A stretch of DNA of 50,120 nucleotides, taken from contig JAIXMF010000061.1 of the NCBI GenBank assembly GCA_025201365.1, positions 1-50,120 of the forward strand, read 5' to 3'. The position numbers were made by a program, and so were the translations under genes. Below are positions 1 to 10,488 of the stretch, piece by piece (the first letter of the stretch is position 1; each line of letters starts with the position of its first letter). This DNA comes from Syncephalis plumigaleata. Its lineage: Eukaryota; Zoopagomycota; Zoopagomycetes; Zoopagales; Piptocephalidaceae. The notes beneath the pieces were generated by a model. That model made no database searches. It was given only the letters and a program-made list of their open reading frames with translations, and was not told the origin of the DNA.

Positions 1-2
1 CG

Positions 3-869
3 TCATCATTGACACCCACATCACCAAGTAACAATAATAATAATAATAATGGTGATGATGTCGATGATGGTGCCTTTACTCTACTTACTTACTGGAGTAA
101 ACAACATCAAGCGTTGAACGATGGTCTATTGAATTCAGCACCAATATCGCGTACTTCATCGGTGCAATCACGTCCACGTTCGCGTTCACGACCACATTCA
201 TTTCCCGAGTCTAATCAGTTAACCGTACCATCAGCATCAGCAATGACGACAGATGAACAGAAAAGAAATAGTATTTCCTCTGATTCCGATTATACATTAG
301 CCTCCTCCAATACTACGCATGCTGGTAGCAGTAATAGCAAGAGCTCACTTGAGCAAGTAATCGAGGATCGTGCTGAACAATTTGCACGTCAGCTGGTTCA
401 ACTTAAGATGGCATCGGTCAACTCGGCCGTGCGACGTCGCTTCAACACGATCAACGGCAATTTCATGTATCCATCAGGCTCACGCTCTGCTTCCGTTTCT
501 CGTCATGCATCTACCGGATCGGCATTGGCAGCAACACGACCTCATAGTGCACAGGTAATGACTGCACCACGATTACCGATATCTACGATGGAGAATACTA
601 GTTTTGATAATAATAACAACTCGCATCAGCATCATTATGATGACAAATCAATGGCACAACATCAATCGTCGAAGCTTTCTCCGACAACGACTTCAGTAGT
701 ACGTTTGAGTAATGAAGACACTCAACGATTACTGCCTAGATCAATCGATTGGGATGAGAATAATACTACGATCACCCTGTCAGATTCGTGTCTTGCCACT
801 TCTAACAAACGACACTGGCGTGGTATACGCAAAGTGTTCCGCTCTTTAGCGCGCTCTACAATGGGCTAG
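3..869 (+). CDS. 3' end of an unrecognised low-complexity protein (partial)
   Basis: The frame is already open at the left edge and has no ATG before the first Asn run, so this is the C-terminal part (about 288 residues, stop TAG at 867-869) of a longer gene. The visible protein is mostly Ser/Thr/Asn-rich, with a short Asn run near the start. One better-ordered patch around nt 340-470 is charged and helical (LEQVIEDRAEQFARQLVQLK). The C-terminus is basic and amphipathic, ending HWRGIRKVFRSLARSTMG, which could touch a membrane. I see no catalytic motif and do not recognise a family. A 3' UTR with AATAAA-like signals follows at about 980. Confidence 0.6.
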   Translation, partial: SSLTPTSPSNNNNNNNGDDVDDGAFTLLTYWSKQHQALNDGLLNSAPISRTSSVQSRPRSRSRPHSFPESNQLTVPSASAMTTDEQKRNSISSDSDYTLASSNTTHAGSSNSKSSLEQVIEDRAEQFARQLVQLKMASVNSAVRRRFNTINGNFMYPSGSRSASVSRHASTGSALAATRPHSAQVMTAPRLPISTMENTSFDNNNNSHQHHYDDKSMAQHQSSKLSPTTTSVVRLSNEDTQRLLPRSIDWDENNTTITLSDSCLATSNKRHWRGIRKVFRSLARSTMG

Positions 870-1342
870 AACACTCTTCTTCTTTTACTTTTACTTTTTT
901 CTTTATTTCATTTTGAATTGTATCGTTTATGTATTTTACTTTAGTTTCCTTTTAATCAACTGTAACTTTCCAATAATTTATTAGAATAAATCATCGACAT
1001 TATCGAAAGATTAAGCTAATCGCTTATTTACTTGGTTTATGCTTCATTTTGATGCAACAACTGTTAGATATAATAATAGTAGCAGTAGTTGATACATGAT
1101 ATCAGGTCAAATAACTGATTCTGACAGATGACAAAGAAACATACACACATACATATCGTCATCAGCGTTGCTCTTTGTCCTGTAATATCGTTCATACTGT
1201 TACACTTTATTGCTATACATGCATACATACATACAATAGTGGTGTGTGCATGTGCAAAGGTAAAGAATGCTCGGCTTTACTGCATATTAAGTAGATAATG
1301 TAGGCTTATTATTTCTGGCGGTGATAAATGATTAGCAATAAA
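870..1342. other. Intergenic spacer, left flank of the DIRS element
   Basis: AT-rich, with short ACATAC repeats around 1200. No coding potential. It ends where the retrotransposon starts. Confidence 0.6.
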
Positions 1343-1371
1343 TAATTTTCATCAAATAAATTCTCTAGAAA

Positions 1372-1535
1372 ATTACTTTAATATTCATAATATTATACAT
1401 GAATATATATTTTGCTTTTACCCTTTTCTCTTTATTAATATCGAACTAAATAAAGTAACTTGGGATTTTCCTCCTATAAATAGTGCCTAATGTGAGCATG
1501 TATATTTCTCGCTTATCCTTTTCTCTTTCGCGGTC
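1372..1535 (+). repeat. Left inverted terminal repeat of the DIRS element
   Basis: Positions 1390-1518 are the exact reverse complement of 5401-5529 (129 nt with no mismatch). The flanks are similar but diverged. The 29 nt outside it (1343-1371) are unique to the left end and reappear, inverted, only in the internal complementary region. Confidence 0.93.
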
Positions 1536-1607
1536 ATCACCGCAAAGTTCTAGTTAAAGCGTTCTATTATCATTATATTTTATATAGCGTTATTTACAAC
1601 ATTTGCA

Positions 1608-2438
1608 ATGGAACAAAATCAAGGTTTCAACCCACAGGAGATGATGGCGATGTGGCAGCAAATGCAAGAAGCTATGCAGCAGTTCAAACAGATGCAAGAA
1701 ACTCTGCAGGTTCAACTCCCGACCAGGCAGAAGGACACCTGGATTCCGGACGAAAACTTTGTTAACCACGTCAGTTCATGGTCAGCAAGGCTGGATAACT
1801 TTAGCTTATCTGAGAAAGACAAGAAGGCAATAGTCGATGCCTACGCTCCAATAGAAGGTATTGACTATACGCCAGTCAGTAGCTATGAATCGAGCTCAAA
1901 ACTTAACAAGTATCAGAAGGCATACGACAGCCGATTCAAGCAAATAGCATATTTATTAACAGGCGTTGTACGCCCGCTAGATGTTATCCTACAACAAGCA
2001 ATCCTACAAGCAGACCAGGAAGCTGATCGCCAGTTTGTAGTAGCTCTAGACGATATTAGATCGTTGCTGTTAAACACGATTCACACTGTGAAATCGTTTA
2101 GAATGGATATGGTCCTCAAGTCAATGGACAGTGACTTCACACTCATTCAGAAAGAAGAGCAACCAAAGGAAGACCTTGCAATTATCCAACAAGCTTTCAT
2201 TGAGCAAAGCAACCAAAAGAAGGCCATACTGGAACACAAAAAAGCCCAGCAGTTTTTTCGAGCGGACCCGCCACGAAACGCTGGCGGGCAGGATCAATCC
2301 AATTGGCACAACAGGAACTCTTACCAGAAGCGCCCATTCAACCAAGCCAACAACAACAGAAGAGGAGGCAGAGTCAAGCCCCAATTCAACAGAGGCAACC
2401 ACCACCACAACAACAACAACAACAACAACCAACAGTAG
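1608..2438 (+). CDS. DIRS ORF1, gag-like protein
   Basis: 276 residues from ATG 1608 to TAG 2436-2438. The N-terminus is Met/Gln-rich and helical. The middle is helical and charged without a recognised enzyme motif. The C-terminus is a basic Arg/Asn/Gly/Gln-rich tail ending in His/Asn/Gln runs, suited to nucleic-acid binding. There is no CCHC zinc knuckle. It overlaps the RT frame by 136 nt; RT lies in the -1 frame relative to it. Position and tail match the first ORF of DIRS elements. Sequence similarity to known gag proteins cannot be judged by eye. Confidence 0.8.
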   Translation: MEQNQGFNPQEMMAMWQQMQEAMQQFKQMQETLQVQLPTRQKDTWIPDENFVNHVSSWSARLDNFSLSEKDKKAIVDAYAPIEGIDYTPVSSYESSSKLNKYQKAYDSRFKQIAYLLTGVVRPLDVILQQAILQADQEADRQFVVALDDIRSLLLNTIHTVKSFRMDMVLKSMDSDFTLIQKEEQPKEDLAIIQQAFIEQSNQKKAILEHKKAQQFFRADPPRNAGGQDQSNWHNRNSYQKRPFNQANNNRRGGRVKPQFNRGNHHHNNNNNNNQQ

Positions 2439-4339
2439 GAGGCAGATTCCAGCGCTTCCATCTAGCCTGGGCTCGATTGACAGACAGCAAGTGGGTACAT
2501 GCCGTCGTCAAAGAAGGTTTCCGGATACATTTCAGCAAGTGGCCACCAATCTCAAACAAAGTGCGACCGACGATCCCGCTCAACCAGGAACAGCGCGTAT
2601 TACTGAGGCAAGAGATCAACAGTCTATTGGCCAAACGAGCAATAGAGCCTGCCACGAATACGCCAGGTTACATGAGTCCCATGTTTGTCATCCCGAAGTG
2701 GAACGGAGGCTATCGACCAGTGTTCAATCTGAAGGCACTGAATCAGCACGTTATATCCCCTCACTTCAAGATGGAGACAATCCAACAGGTCACCCAGCTA
2801 GTAAGGAAAAACGACTACCTCACGTCCATAGACATTACCGACGCCTTCCTACACATTTTGGTACATCGCAGCTCAAGAAAGTACCTCCGTTTCAATTGGG
2901 AAGGAGAAACATTCCAATTTCGCACCACACCCTTCGGCCTGTCAGTAGTCCCGTGGGTTTTTACACGTTTAACAAAGCCCGTATTAGCATGGGCAAGGTC
3001 AATAGGCATTCGAATTTCAGCATACCTAGACGATTGGATCATCATCGCCAGCTCAAAGCAGGAATCGAAATGTCACACAAACACAATAATGGCCAAACTA
3101 GCAGAACTAGGTTGGCTGTGGAATCCCAAGAAGTCACAGCTCACTCCAACGCAGTCTCTAGTTCACCTAGGCTTCAAGATAGAAACGAAGACGATGACCA
3201 TCAAGCTTCCCACCAAGAAGATCCGCGACATACGCAAATCGATCAAAGCAGTGCTCAACAGCAATACGACAACACCTCGAATGATCCACAGTCTCACAAT
3301 GAGAATCAAGGCAGCGACGATCGCAATATTTCCTGTGAACTTGTACACCCAAGCATTGATGTTCTTCAAGAATTCCCATGTGAAGAACAACAAGAACTGG
3401 GACAGCAAACAGACGCTACCAGCAGATTGCAAGCGAGAACTGAGATGGTGGTCCACCAACCTATCCAAGTGGAACGGCAGATCACTAATAACACGTCCAC
3501 CAACATCATCAATCTATGTGGATGCCAGCGACAAGGGATGGGGTGGAGTTTACAAGAACAACATGATACAAGGTCTATGGTCACACGAAGAAGCGAAGCA
3601 ATCAATCAATTGGAGAGAGCTGAAAGCAATCGAATTGATGATCAAATCATTACCGCAACTATCGAATACGACGATTCTGATACGCACAGACAACACGACG
3701 GCGAAGTCATACATCAACAAGCAGGGAGGAACGAGATCTCGTCAACTCAGCTCACTAGCAACGCAGATATGGGAGATGTGTCTCAAGAGGAACATTCAGA
3801 TTCGAGCCAAACACATTCCAGGCTCTCAGAATACCGAAGCAGACTACGCATCGCGCAAGTTCTACCTCAAGAACTTATGGCAAATACATCCACGCACATT
3901 TGCACAGATACAACGCAGGTACGGTCAACACGACGTAGATCTATTCGCCGATCGAACGTCTCATCTACTACCAACGTATGTAGCGTGGAAGCCAGACCCT
4001 CACGCGATAGCCACAGATGCACTATCAATCAGCTGGAGACAATTCAGCCATCCTTACCTGAATCCGCCGTGGAACTTGATATCCAAATGTGTGAACAAGA
4101 TACAACAGGAGAAGATAGCACAAGCAACGATAGTGACGCCATTCTGGCCGTCAGCAATGTGGTTCCCCATACTGAGCAACTTAGCCACAGCTCCCCCAAT
4201 AATACTCGACCCACAACACCACGCGCAAACTACCTCCCCTTCCGCCAGTTGGCCATGGACAAATCACAAGTGGAGAATATCCGTGTGGAGTGTCTCAAGC
4301 GAAAATATGAGGAGCCAGGATATTCGGACAAGGCAGTGA
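2303..4339 (+). CDS. DIRS reverse transcriptase - RNase H - methyltransferase-like polyprotein
   Basis: 678 codons, open from 2303. There is no ATG at the beginning; the first Met lies inside the RT domain, so a -1 frameshift from ORF1 or another non-standard start is likely. A Gln-rich linker comes first. The RT palm follows, with the YLDD active site at 3023-3034. RNase H has its acidic residues in YVDASDKGWGG (about 3515), WRELKAIE and RTDNTTAKS. The C-terminal domain typical of DIRS elements starts DVDLFADRTSH and carries the NPPW motif at 4061-4072, resembling the DPPY motif of Dam-type methyltransferases. It makes the cDNA and removes the RNA strand. No frame-breaking lesion is visible. 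Confidence 0.92.
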   Translation: MAQQELLPEAPIQPSQQQQKRRQSQAPIQQRQPPPQQQQQQQPTVGGRFQRFHLAWARLTDSKWVHAVVKEGFRIHFSKWPPISNKVRPTIPLNQEQRVLLRQEINSLLAKRAIEPATNTPGYMSPMFVIPKWNGGYRPVFNLKALNQHVISPHFKMETIQQVTQLVRKNDYLTSIDITDAFLHILVHRSSRKYLRFNWEGETFQFRTTPFGLSVVPWVFTRLTKPVLAWARSIGIRISAYLDDWIIIASSKQESKCHTNTIMAKLAELGWLWNPKKSQLTPTQSLVHLGFKIETKTMTIKLPTKKIRDIRKSIKAVLNSNTTTPRMIHSLTMRIKAATIAIFPVNLYTQALMFFKNSHVKNNKNWDSKQTLPADCKRELRWWSTNLSKWNGRSLITRPPTSSIYVDASDKGWGGVYKNNMIQGLWSHEEAKQSINWRELKAIELMIKSLPQLSNTTILIRTDNTTAKSYINKQGGTRSRQLSSLATQIWEMCLKRNIQIRAKHIPGSQNTEADYASRKFYLKNLWQIHPRTFAQIQRRYGQHDVDLFADRTSHLLPTYVAWKPDPHAIATDALSISWRQFSHPYLNPPWNLISKCVNKIQQEKIAQATIVTPFWPSAMWFPILSNLATAPPIILDPQHHAQTTSPSASWPWTNHKWRISVWSVSSENMRSQDIRTRQ

Positions 4340-5247
4340 AAGTTCTAGCAGAAGTAAAGCACAAAACGTACATCAGAGGTCAACAATTATTCATTTCATG
4401 GGCAATCCAAAGGGATATCAATATCAGCAAATTTACATCAGCAGATTTGGTTAATTTCATAGCAGATGCACATGAAGCAGGCTACAGCAAAGCAACTCTA
4501 CAAACTTATAGAGCAGCAATTGTCAAGCTACACACACGCCCTGAATCAATCAAAACCAATCCTGACATACAAGCACTGATAAGGAACTTCAAATACATCC
4601 CACGTCCACTGAATAAATCAAAAGTTGATATTACGCCCACATTACGTCACTTATACGCCATACCGACGTCACCAGCAGCTGATTTTGATCAACTACGACG
4701 AAAAACGGCTTACTTACTGGCAATGTCAGCACTATTGAGACCCTCTGATATCAATAGAATTTGCAGATCACAATCAAAAACAACTGACGAAGGCCTACAG
4801 CTATACATCATTAATCCGAAAGAAAAGCGAAAGAAGGAGTCGATTACTAAACCAATCATTATTCCACCTAACAGCAACATCCCACAGCTATGCCCCGTAC
4901 AAGCATACGAAACACTATTACAACACCCACAATATATCGTCAGAAACAACTACCTATTCACTAAGTTAGGCAAGCCTCACAATAAAGTCGCCGATAACAC
5001 CATTGCTTCTTGGTTGTCAAAGTTGACAGCGCTCTCAACAGACATTCGCCCAACTCCTCGTGTCAGATCAATCGCTTCAGATTTAGCACTTGAAAGAGGT
5101 GTACCACACGATGACATCATTACACTAGGCAATTGGGCAGATGCACGCACATTCGAAAAACATTACAGACGCCAGCGTTTATTAAGAAGTAATGTTACAG
5201 AAAAAGTGTTAGATTTAAGTCCAGTACACTTTGCGTCAGCTGAATAA
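4255..5247 (+). CDS. DIRS tyrosine recombinase
   Basis: 330 residues from ATG 4255 to TAA 5245-5247, overlapping the RT frame by 85 nt in the -1 frame. The N-terminal SAM-like helical domain is followed by the catalytic core. The first Arg is in LLRPSDINRI, a Lys-rich beta-hairpin (KEKRKKE) comes next, and the C-terminal motif ends LGNWADARTFEKHYRR with the nucleophile Tyr. The second box reads PRVRSIA, so the usual His of H-x-x-R is not obvious. The same frame stays open upstream to 2131, across the whole RT ORF; that part has no recognisable domain. The product inserts the circular element by site-specific recombination. Confidence 0.88.
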   Translation: MDKSQVENIRVECLKRKYEEPGYSDKAVKVLAEVKHKTYIRGQQLFISWAIQRDINISKFTSADLVNFIADAHEAGYSKATLQTYRAAIVKLHTRPESIKTNPDIQALIRNFKYIPRPLNKSKVDITPTLRHLYAIPTSPAADFDQLRRKTAYLLAMSALLRPSDINRICRSQSKTTDEGLQLYIINPKEKRKKESITKPIIIPPNSNIPQLCPVQAYETLLQHPQYIVRNNYLFTKLGKPHNKVADNTIASWLSKLTALSTDIRPTPRVRSIASDLALERGVPHDDIITLGNWADARTFEKHYRRQRLLRSNVTEKVLDLSPVHFASAE

Positions 5248-5358
5248 GCAAAATATATATTCATGTATAATATTATGAATATTAAAGTAATTTTCTAGAG
5301 AATTTATTTGATGAAAATTACACTTTAATATGAAGAATATTATACATGAATATATATT
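5246..5358. repeat. DIRS internal complementary region
   Basis: 5246-5320 is the reverse complement of the element's left end (from 1343 to about 1418). 5318-5358 is the reverse complement of its right end (about 5508-5548). The halves share the trinucleotide TTA at 5318-5320. It starts within the recombinase stop codon (TAA 5245-5247). In DIRS-1 this region templates closure of the circular DNA. Confidence 0.92.
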
Positions 5359-5387
5359 ACCCACCACACCCTCCGCAAGCATGAATT

Positions 5388-5548
5388 GACCGCGAAGAAC
5401 GGATAAGCGAGAAATATACATGCTCACATTAGGCACTATTTATAGGAGGAAAATCCCAAGTTACTTTATTTAGTTCGATATTAATAAAGAGAAAAGGGTA
5501 AAAGCAAAATATATATTCATGTATAATATTCTTCATATTAAAGTGTAA
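5388..5548 (-). repeat. Right inverted terminal repeat of the DIRS element
   Basis: Inverted copy of the left ITR. Identity is exact over 5401-5529. It ends at about 5548, just before unique DNA leading to the anoctamin gene. Confidence 0.93.
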
Positions 5549-5709
5549 ATATCCAAATTTCCTTTCTTGTCTTTTTTACTTCCTCATTTGAATCCCAACA
5601 CACACACACACACTGCGCACACACATACCATTATCGTTTGGTGTTATTTTCGACATTAGCATTCATCAATTCTTATATTGCAATCTCAGCATCGTTATTA
5701 CATATCTAA

Positions 5710-8700
5710 ATGGAAACACCGGTGCCCGATAGTAAATCGGAGACAGACGTGCCAGTACAGCAGATACGCCGTACAGCCTCGGAGGTGGTTGCTGGTCCCG
5801 CTATTCGGACTACTATAGATACTGAGCCGGTTGTATCCACCGAGCAGCAAGGCAGCAGTAGTAGTAACAATGGTGATAACCAAAACGATACAGAATCAGG
5901 ACTAAAACGCAATGAAATACCCTCCAATCCGATTCTTGTGCGTCGTCACTCGATGTCAAGCGATCGAGAAGCGACAAAACGCGTAGGTCGTCTCTCCAAC
6001 ATGGATAATCATCATACTCGCACCATCGATGATCGACAAATACAAATGTGGTATTGGAAGGATGTGCAACTATTTGATCTAGTGGAGCGATTTCGTCGTC
6101 AACAGCGTGGTATAGTGAGTGCACCACTGGAGGCTAATAGTCAATTACTACCGGTACAGACACCGGTACAGAATGAACACGGCCGCCTTAGTCGCGATAC
6201 TGATGCTATCTCCGTGGTTAGCTCCATCTCGTCAATTGATGATCATAATAATAGTGATAGTAATAAACGAAGAGAGGCTGAAGAATTTGAAGAGGCCATG
6301 AACAAATTCGGTAAGATGATAAATGATTATTAATAATGTTGAAATGAAGAATATATTGTCCTAACGCTGAGATGAATCGTGTTTTTGTTTTTGTTTTCAG
6401 CCTCCGATTTACGTGGCGATGCTATTGTCAAACTGGTCTACGGTGTGAGACGATACGATTTCATTCTTAAATTTCCTGATAATGGATTGGACGAGAATCA
6501 AACTATTATGCGTAAAGCGTACGAGAAGGAACTATTGAAACGCGGCATCTACCTCGAACATGAGGCATGGCCCGATGAAGGCGCGATCTATGTCAAATGT
6601 CTGGCTAGTTTCGATTTGCTTGCACGCGAAGCAGAACGAATTCGTATTCGTCTTCCATTGACGGTAAGCGATAGACGAGTAATGAAACAGCCATAGCAAC
6701 AAGTTGACGCTTATTTTTATTGCTTTACATTTAGCATGACATGACGATACATCCGCCACCACCTGAGGGTCGATTCTCGTTCTTCTCCCGTGTATGGTGG
6801 TCTATGTTTAGTCATAACCTACGTGAACGCGATTCCGATGTGTTCCGAGTAGATCGATTGCAAGACTTTCTACTGGTACATAAACCAGCCGAGCTATTGG
6901 ATAGCGCCAATAGACGATCGTTAGTTAAGGATTTCGAGGATGACATGCAACTACGCGATAAAGTGCCATCCAAACGAGGTGGCGAACGAGATCCTATGGT
7001 CAAGGATTTGTCGGAACGATTCAACTCGGACAGCGAGGATTCCGATAGCGATTCAGATGGACCACCACGCCTAGTTCTAGGTGTGGACGACATGGGATTG
7101 CCCGATGCCTCGCAAACGGCAACTGAAGCGGCGAATGAGGCGATTAAGGAAAAGGAAAAGGGACAAATACCCATTTGGCTACTTAAGGAGCGTCTAATGA
7201 CGAGTGGTCTCCGTAGTTTACTTGTGAGTAGTCCAATCCGGTGTAGTAATAGTGGCATGGTAGGGTATATTGACGTTATCCACGCTAGGTCCATTCAGTC
7301 ATTACAACTACCATTACGCATCCGCATGGCATTCGCGTTAGTAAGCGACGATTTATTGTATAAAAACTAGCGATGGTTACTTACTTATTCATGCGTATGT
7401 GCACGTATCCTAGGTTTCAATTACTTGTTAGCGCAATCCATTTATACGGCGGCATTTCCACCACACGATGGTGGTCTAACCAACAATCCCAAGGCTGACT
7501 CGCTCTTCCCGACACCGATGGCGACACCGGCTGCATCGGCACTTTCACTACAACTGGCGGATACAGAAGGTTTGGCAACCGATAATGACCGGGTGGCAGC
7601 GGCAGCGGCAATTGCAGCCACAGGCGATGCCGATCCTGCCAGTGTAACGAACTTGCGAGCCTATTTATACAAGAAATGGTCACGAGCATCGTGGTTGGCC
7701 AATCAGCCGATCGAGTTGGTACGCGCATATTTCGGCGAGAAAATTGCTCTTTACTTTGTCTGGGTTGGTAAGTGGCATTGCATTGATTCGATTGACGTAA
7801 GAGAAAATGAAAGTGAAGAAACGCGAGATAACCTCCGCGTATAGGATTCTATACGGTGTGGTTAACCATTCCATCTATTGTCGGTATTATATTCTTCATC
7901 TATGGTATTATATCGTTTTTGTAAGTGTACCTTATTCATCACGTATCGAGTAATGGTCTTCCCTTACGCGTACGTCATCGTATAGTATGCATAATGGCGT
8001 GGTCGACGGTATTCGTGTGGACAAGCTACGCGGTCTAATTGATAATGAAACCACCTTGCCTTGGGCATTCTTTATCTCGTTATGGGGCAAGTATACAATG
8101 ATGGTCATTAATAGCGAGTGTATTAATGAAGCATGTCATGTTTGCTATTATTATTATTTAGCCATCTTATTCCTAGAATTTTGGAAGCGTAAACATGCAT
8201 GTGTTGCTTATGAATGGCATATTAGTGATTACGAGCGAGAGGTAAATGGTATGAATAAACGATCTATTCTCCTACTAATGACTATTATTATCGATAAAGG
8301 AACGGACAAGACCTGGTTTTCATCCTACAGGTAAGTACATTTCACCAGTTATAACAATAAGAATAGTAGGTGATGCTTACCGTTTAAATAACTAGCTATT
8401 CGTACTTCACCCATCACCGGTAAACTGGAATTATACGTGCCACCAAAGGAGCGTAAACTTCGTCTGGCATTCTCGGCAACTATTGTGGCATTTTGGGTAA
8501 GTTTCCGTGACTCATATCCTATGCAAAAGAGAAGATATACTAAAGTGAGCCATCGTACACTTTTTAGATTGCATTGGTGATCGCTTCCGTTTGTGTACGA
8601 GGACCTCTGGCTAATTTCATTCGTGAGCAACTTCACGACAAGGTGGAAGGGAAAGCCAGCTCGCTACTACCCTCGGTGATTAGTGCAGTGATAAATTTAG

Positions 8701-10303
8701 TCATCATTATTATTCTAGGACAGGTGCGTCGTCTACTTACTATATCCTCATCGATATATATATATACGTTATAGTCAATACTAATGATTGCAACAGCTGT
8801 ACAATGTAGTATGTCATTGGTTGAATCGACAGGAGAATCATCGTACTTTTACGCAGTTTAATGGTATGTATACTTGAAATGAATTGGCAACATGTTCATT
8901 CGGTTAACATTGATGAATGAATAAGACTCATAAATCATCAAGCGATATCTATTTGACTTTTTCAATTTCTACTCGATCTTGTTCTTCTATGGTGTTATTA
9001 ATGTTTTCGTAAGTTATCCTACTAATAATACTGCTGCTGCTGCTAGTGCTGCTAGTGCTGCTATTTGCATTCGTATACGATTGCTAACTTGTTTGTACAA
9101 TAACTACCTATAACAGTTGGTCAAGGATGATGACGATAACAATGACGCCAATGGCAATCCGAATAATCTCAATGACTCTCAGCAGAACAGTCGACGTCCA
9201 TTGCCATTAACCGATCTAATGATCCAAATGGTCATTATATTTGTTGGTCGACAGGCCATTGGTCAGATTCAAGAGATTGCTGTTCCGTAAGTTGTCATAC
9301 AATATATGTATATGTATATATGTATATATGTATAATGGCTTATTGTTATTATTCGTATTGCTTACTTAGATACTTGAAGAACAAATGGCTACAACGCAAG
9401 GAATTAGCCGAACGTATTATCGAGCATAATACACACAAGAAAGTGTCAAAACCACGCTACGTCAAGGATGATAAACTACCAGAGTACGATGTCGATGAAT
9501 ATAATGAATTAGGTAAGCATCATGTATAACAATAATGAATGAATGAATGAATGAATGCTAATTTTGTACTCTAGTGGTACAATTTGGATTTCTTAGTTTA
9601 TTCAGTGTAGCATTCCCGCCCGCTCCATTCTTTGCCTTCCTCAATAACATAGTAGAGATCCGATCGGATGCATTCAAGCTACTTACCATTTATCGACGTC
9701 CAATAGCGTTTCGAGCTCAAGATATTGGTATGTAGTTATAACCAATATGTATATATATGTGTGCTCATTTATATTATTAGGTATGTGGTCCCGTATTCTC
9801 TCTGTACTCGCCCTATTATCCGTACCGGTTAACGCCATGATTGTTGCACTCTCTTCGCAATGGGTGCACGAGCACGTCATTTTAACCTGGGCAAAACGAT
9901 GGTTCAGCCTTGATACCACTGGACTCATTGAGGTCACCGACGTGAGAAGCAATTCCAGCATATGGGGAGCTCGTCTAGCCTTTGTACTTATCTTCGAGGC
10001 AAGTAGTCGATCTATATATACATATATCTAATTAGCTATTCATTCTAACCAAAAAAGCACACGTTTTGTATCCTACTATAGCATTTGGTATTACTAATCA
10101 ATTTTGCAATCATCTGGATGATTCCAAGTAAGCCTGAAGCAGTCCAGATAGCCAAGGAACGTGAGGCATACCGACGAGCCATTAAGATTGATCCGCAGCT
10201 GGCTGCCGAAGACGCGACCATGGATGACCTAGAGGAGGTTCACCAGTTACGTCGACGTCGCCGTCAACAATTCGGTGATCACTCGTGCTTCTATTTATTT
10301 TAA
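5710..10303 (+). CDS. Anoctamin / TMEM16 family membrane protein (18 exons, one in-frame TAA)
   Basis: TMEM16 proteins are Ca2+-regulated phospholipid scramblases, ion channels or ER-plasma membrane tethers. Exons: 5710-6310, 6401-6663, 6735-7223, 7289-7340, 7414-7767, 7845-7920, 7986-8086, 8162-8241, 8300-8330, 8396-8496, 8568-8723, 8797-8863, 8926-9008, 9117-9286, 9370-9512, 9575-9727, 9781-9998, 10082-10303; 3360 nt, about 1119 residues. Landmarks: dimerisation domain (RKAYEKELLKRGIYLEHE), AAFPPHDG, VRAYFGEKIALYFVW, LEFWKRKHACVAYEW, ENHRTFTQF, and the TM8 Ca-site segment NNIVEIRSDAFKL. Two introns use GC donors (8087, 9999). The start is the first ATG after the DIRS element. Exon 13 carries TAA (8931-8933) where DS-L-IIK is expected, so as written the protein would stop there. 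Family assignment is secure; functionality is not. Confidence 0.9.
8087..8161 (+). other. GC-AG intron in the anoctamin gene
   Basis: The donor is TGGG|GCAAGT and the acceptor TTTAG|CC. It joins W-G to CC, giving Ala and the conserved ISLW-A-ILFLEFWKRKH. Nearby GT donors break the frame. A second GC donor (GAG|GCAAGT) opens the intron at 9999-10081. Confidence 0.85.
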
Positions 10304-10488
10304 CTTGATCTCACGTGACTTTATATGAAGTCTATATACACACATACAATGTTCCATTTTGCCATGTTATTCCGTTAACTTCACACTTTTTTCCATTTTG
10401 ATCCTGGTCATTATCTTGACTGCGCTCTATACTGCTTCAATTGCCACTAGTATTAAAGCTTATTAAACTGTATCTCCCGCGTCTCGAT

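Larger units (their letters stand above)
1343..5548 (+). mobile_element. Complete DIRS-1-type tyrosine-recombinase retrotransposon
   Basis: A 4.2-kb element with the full DIRS anatomy. It has inverted terminal repeats (1372-1535 and 5388-5548), three overlapping same-strand ORFs (gag-like; RT/RNase H/methyltransferase-like; tyrosine recombinase), and an internal complementary region (5246-5358) made of the reverse complements of the two outer ends joined together. Family knowledge: DIRS elements replicate through a circular intermediate closed with help of the internal region, and insert by tyrosine recombinase without target-site duplication. The trinucleotide TAA is present at both ends (1343-1345 and 5546-5548) and once, as TTA, at the junction inside the internal region (5318-5320), so it is the likely crossover. 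All three frames are open and the ITR cores are identical over 129 nt, so this looks young and possibly active. Confidence 0.93.

Noticed and set aside
2121-2432. Minus-strand frame with a long Val run opposite the gag-like tail
   Set aside because: It is only the antisense of CAA/CAC repeats; no domain, no independent start context.
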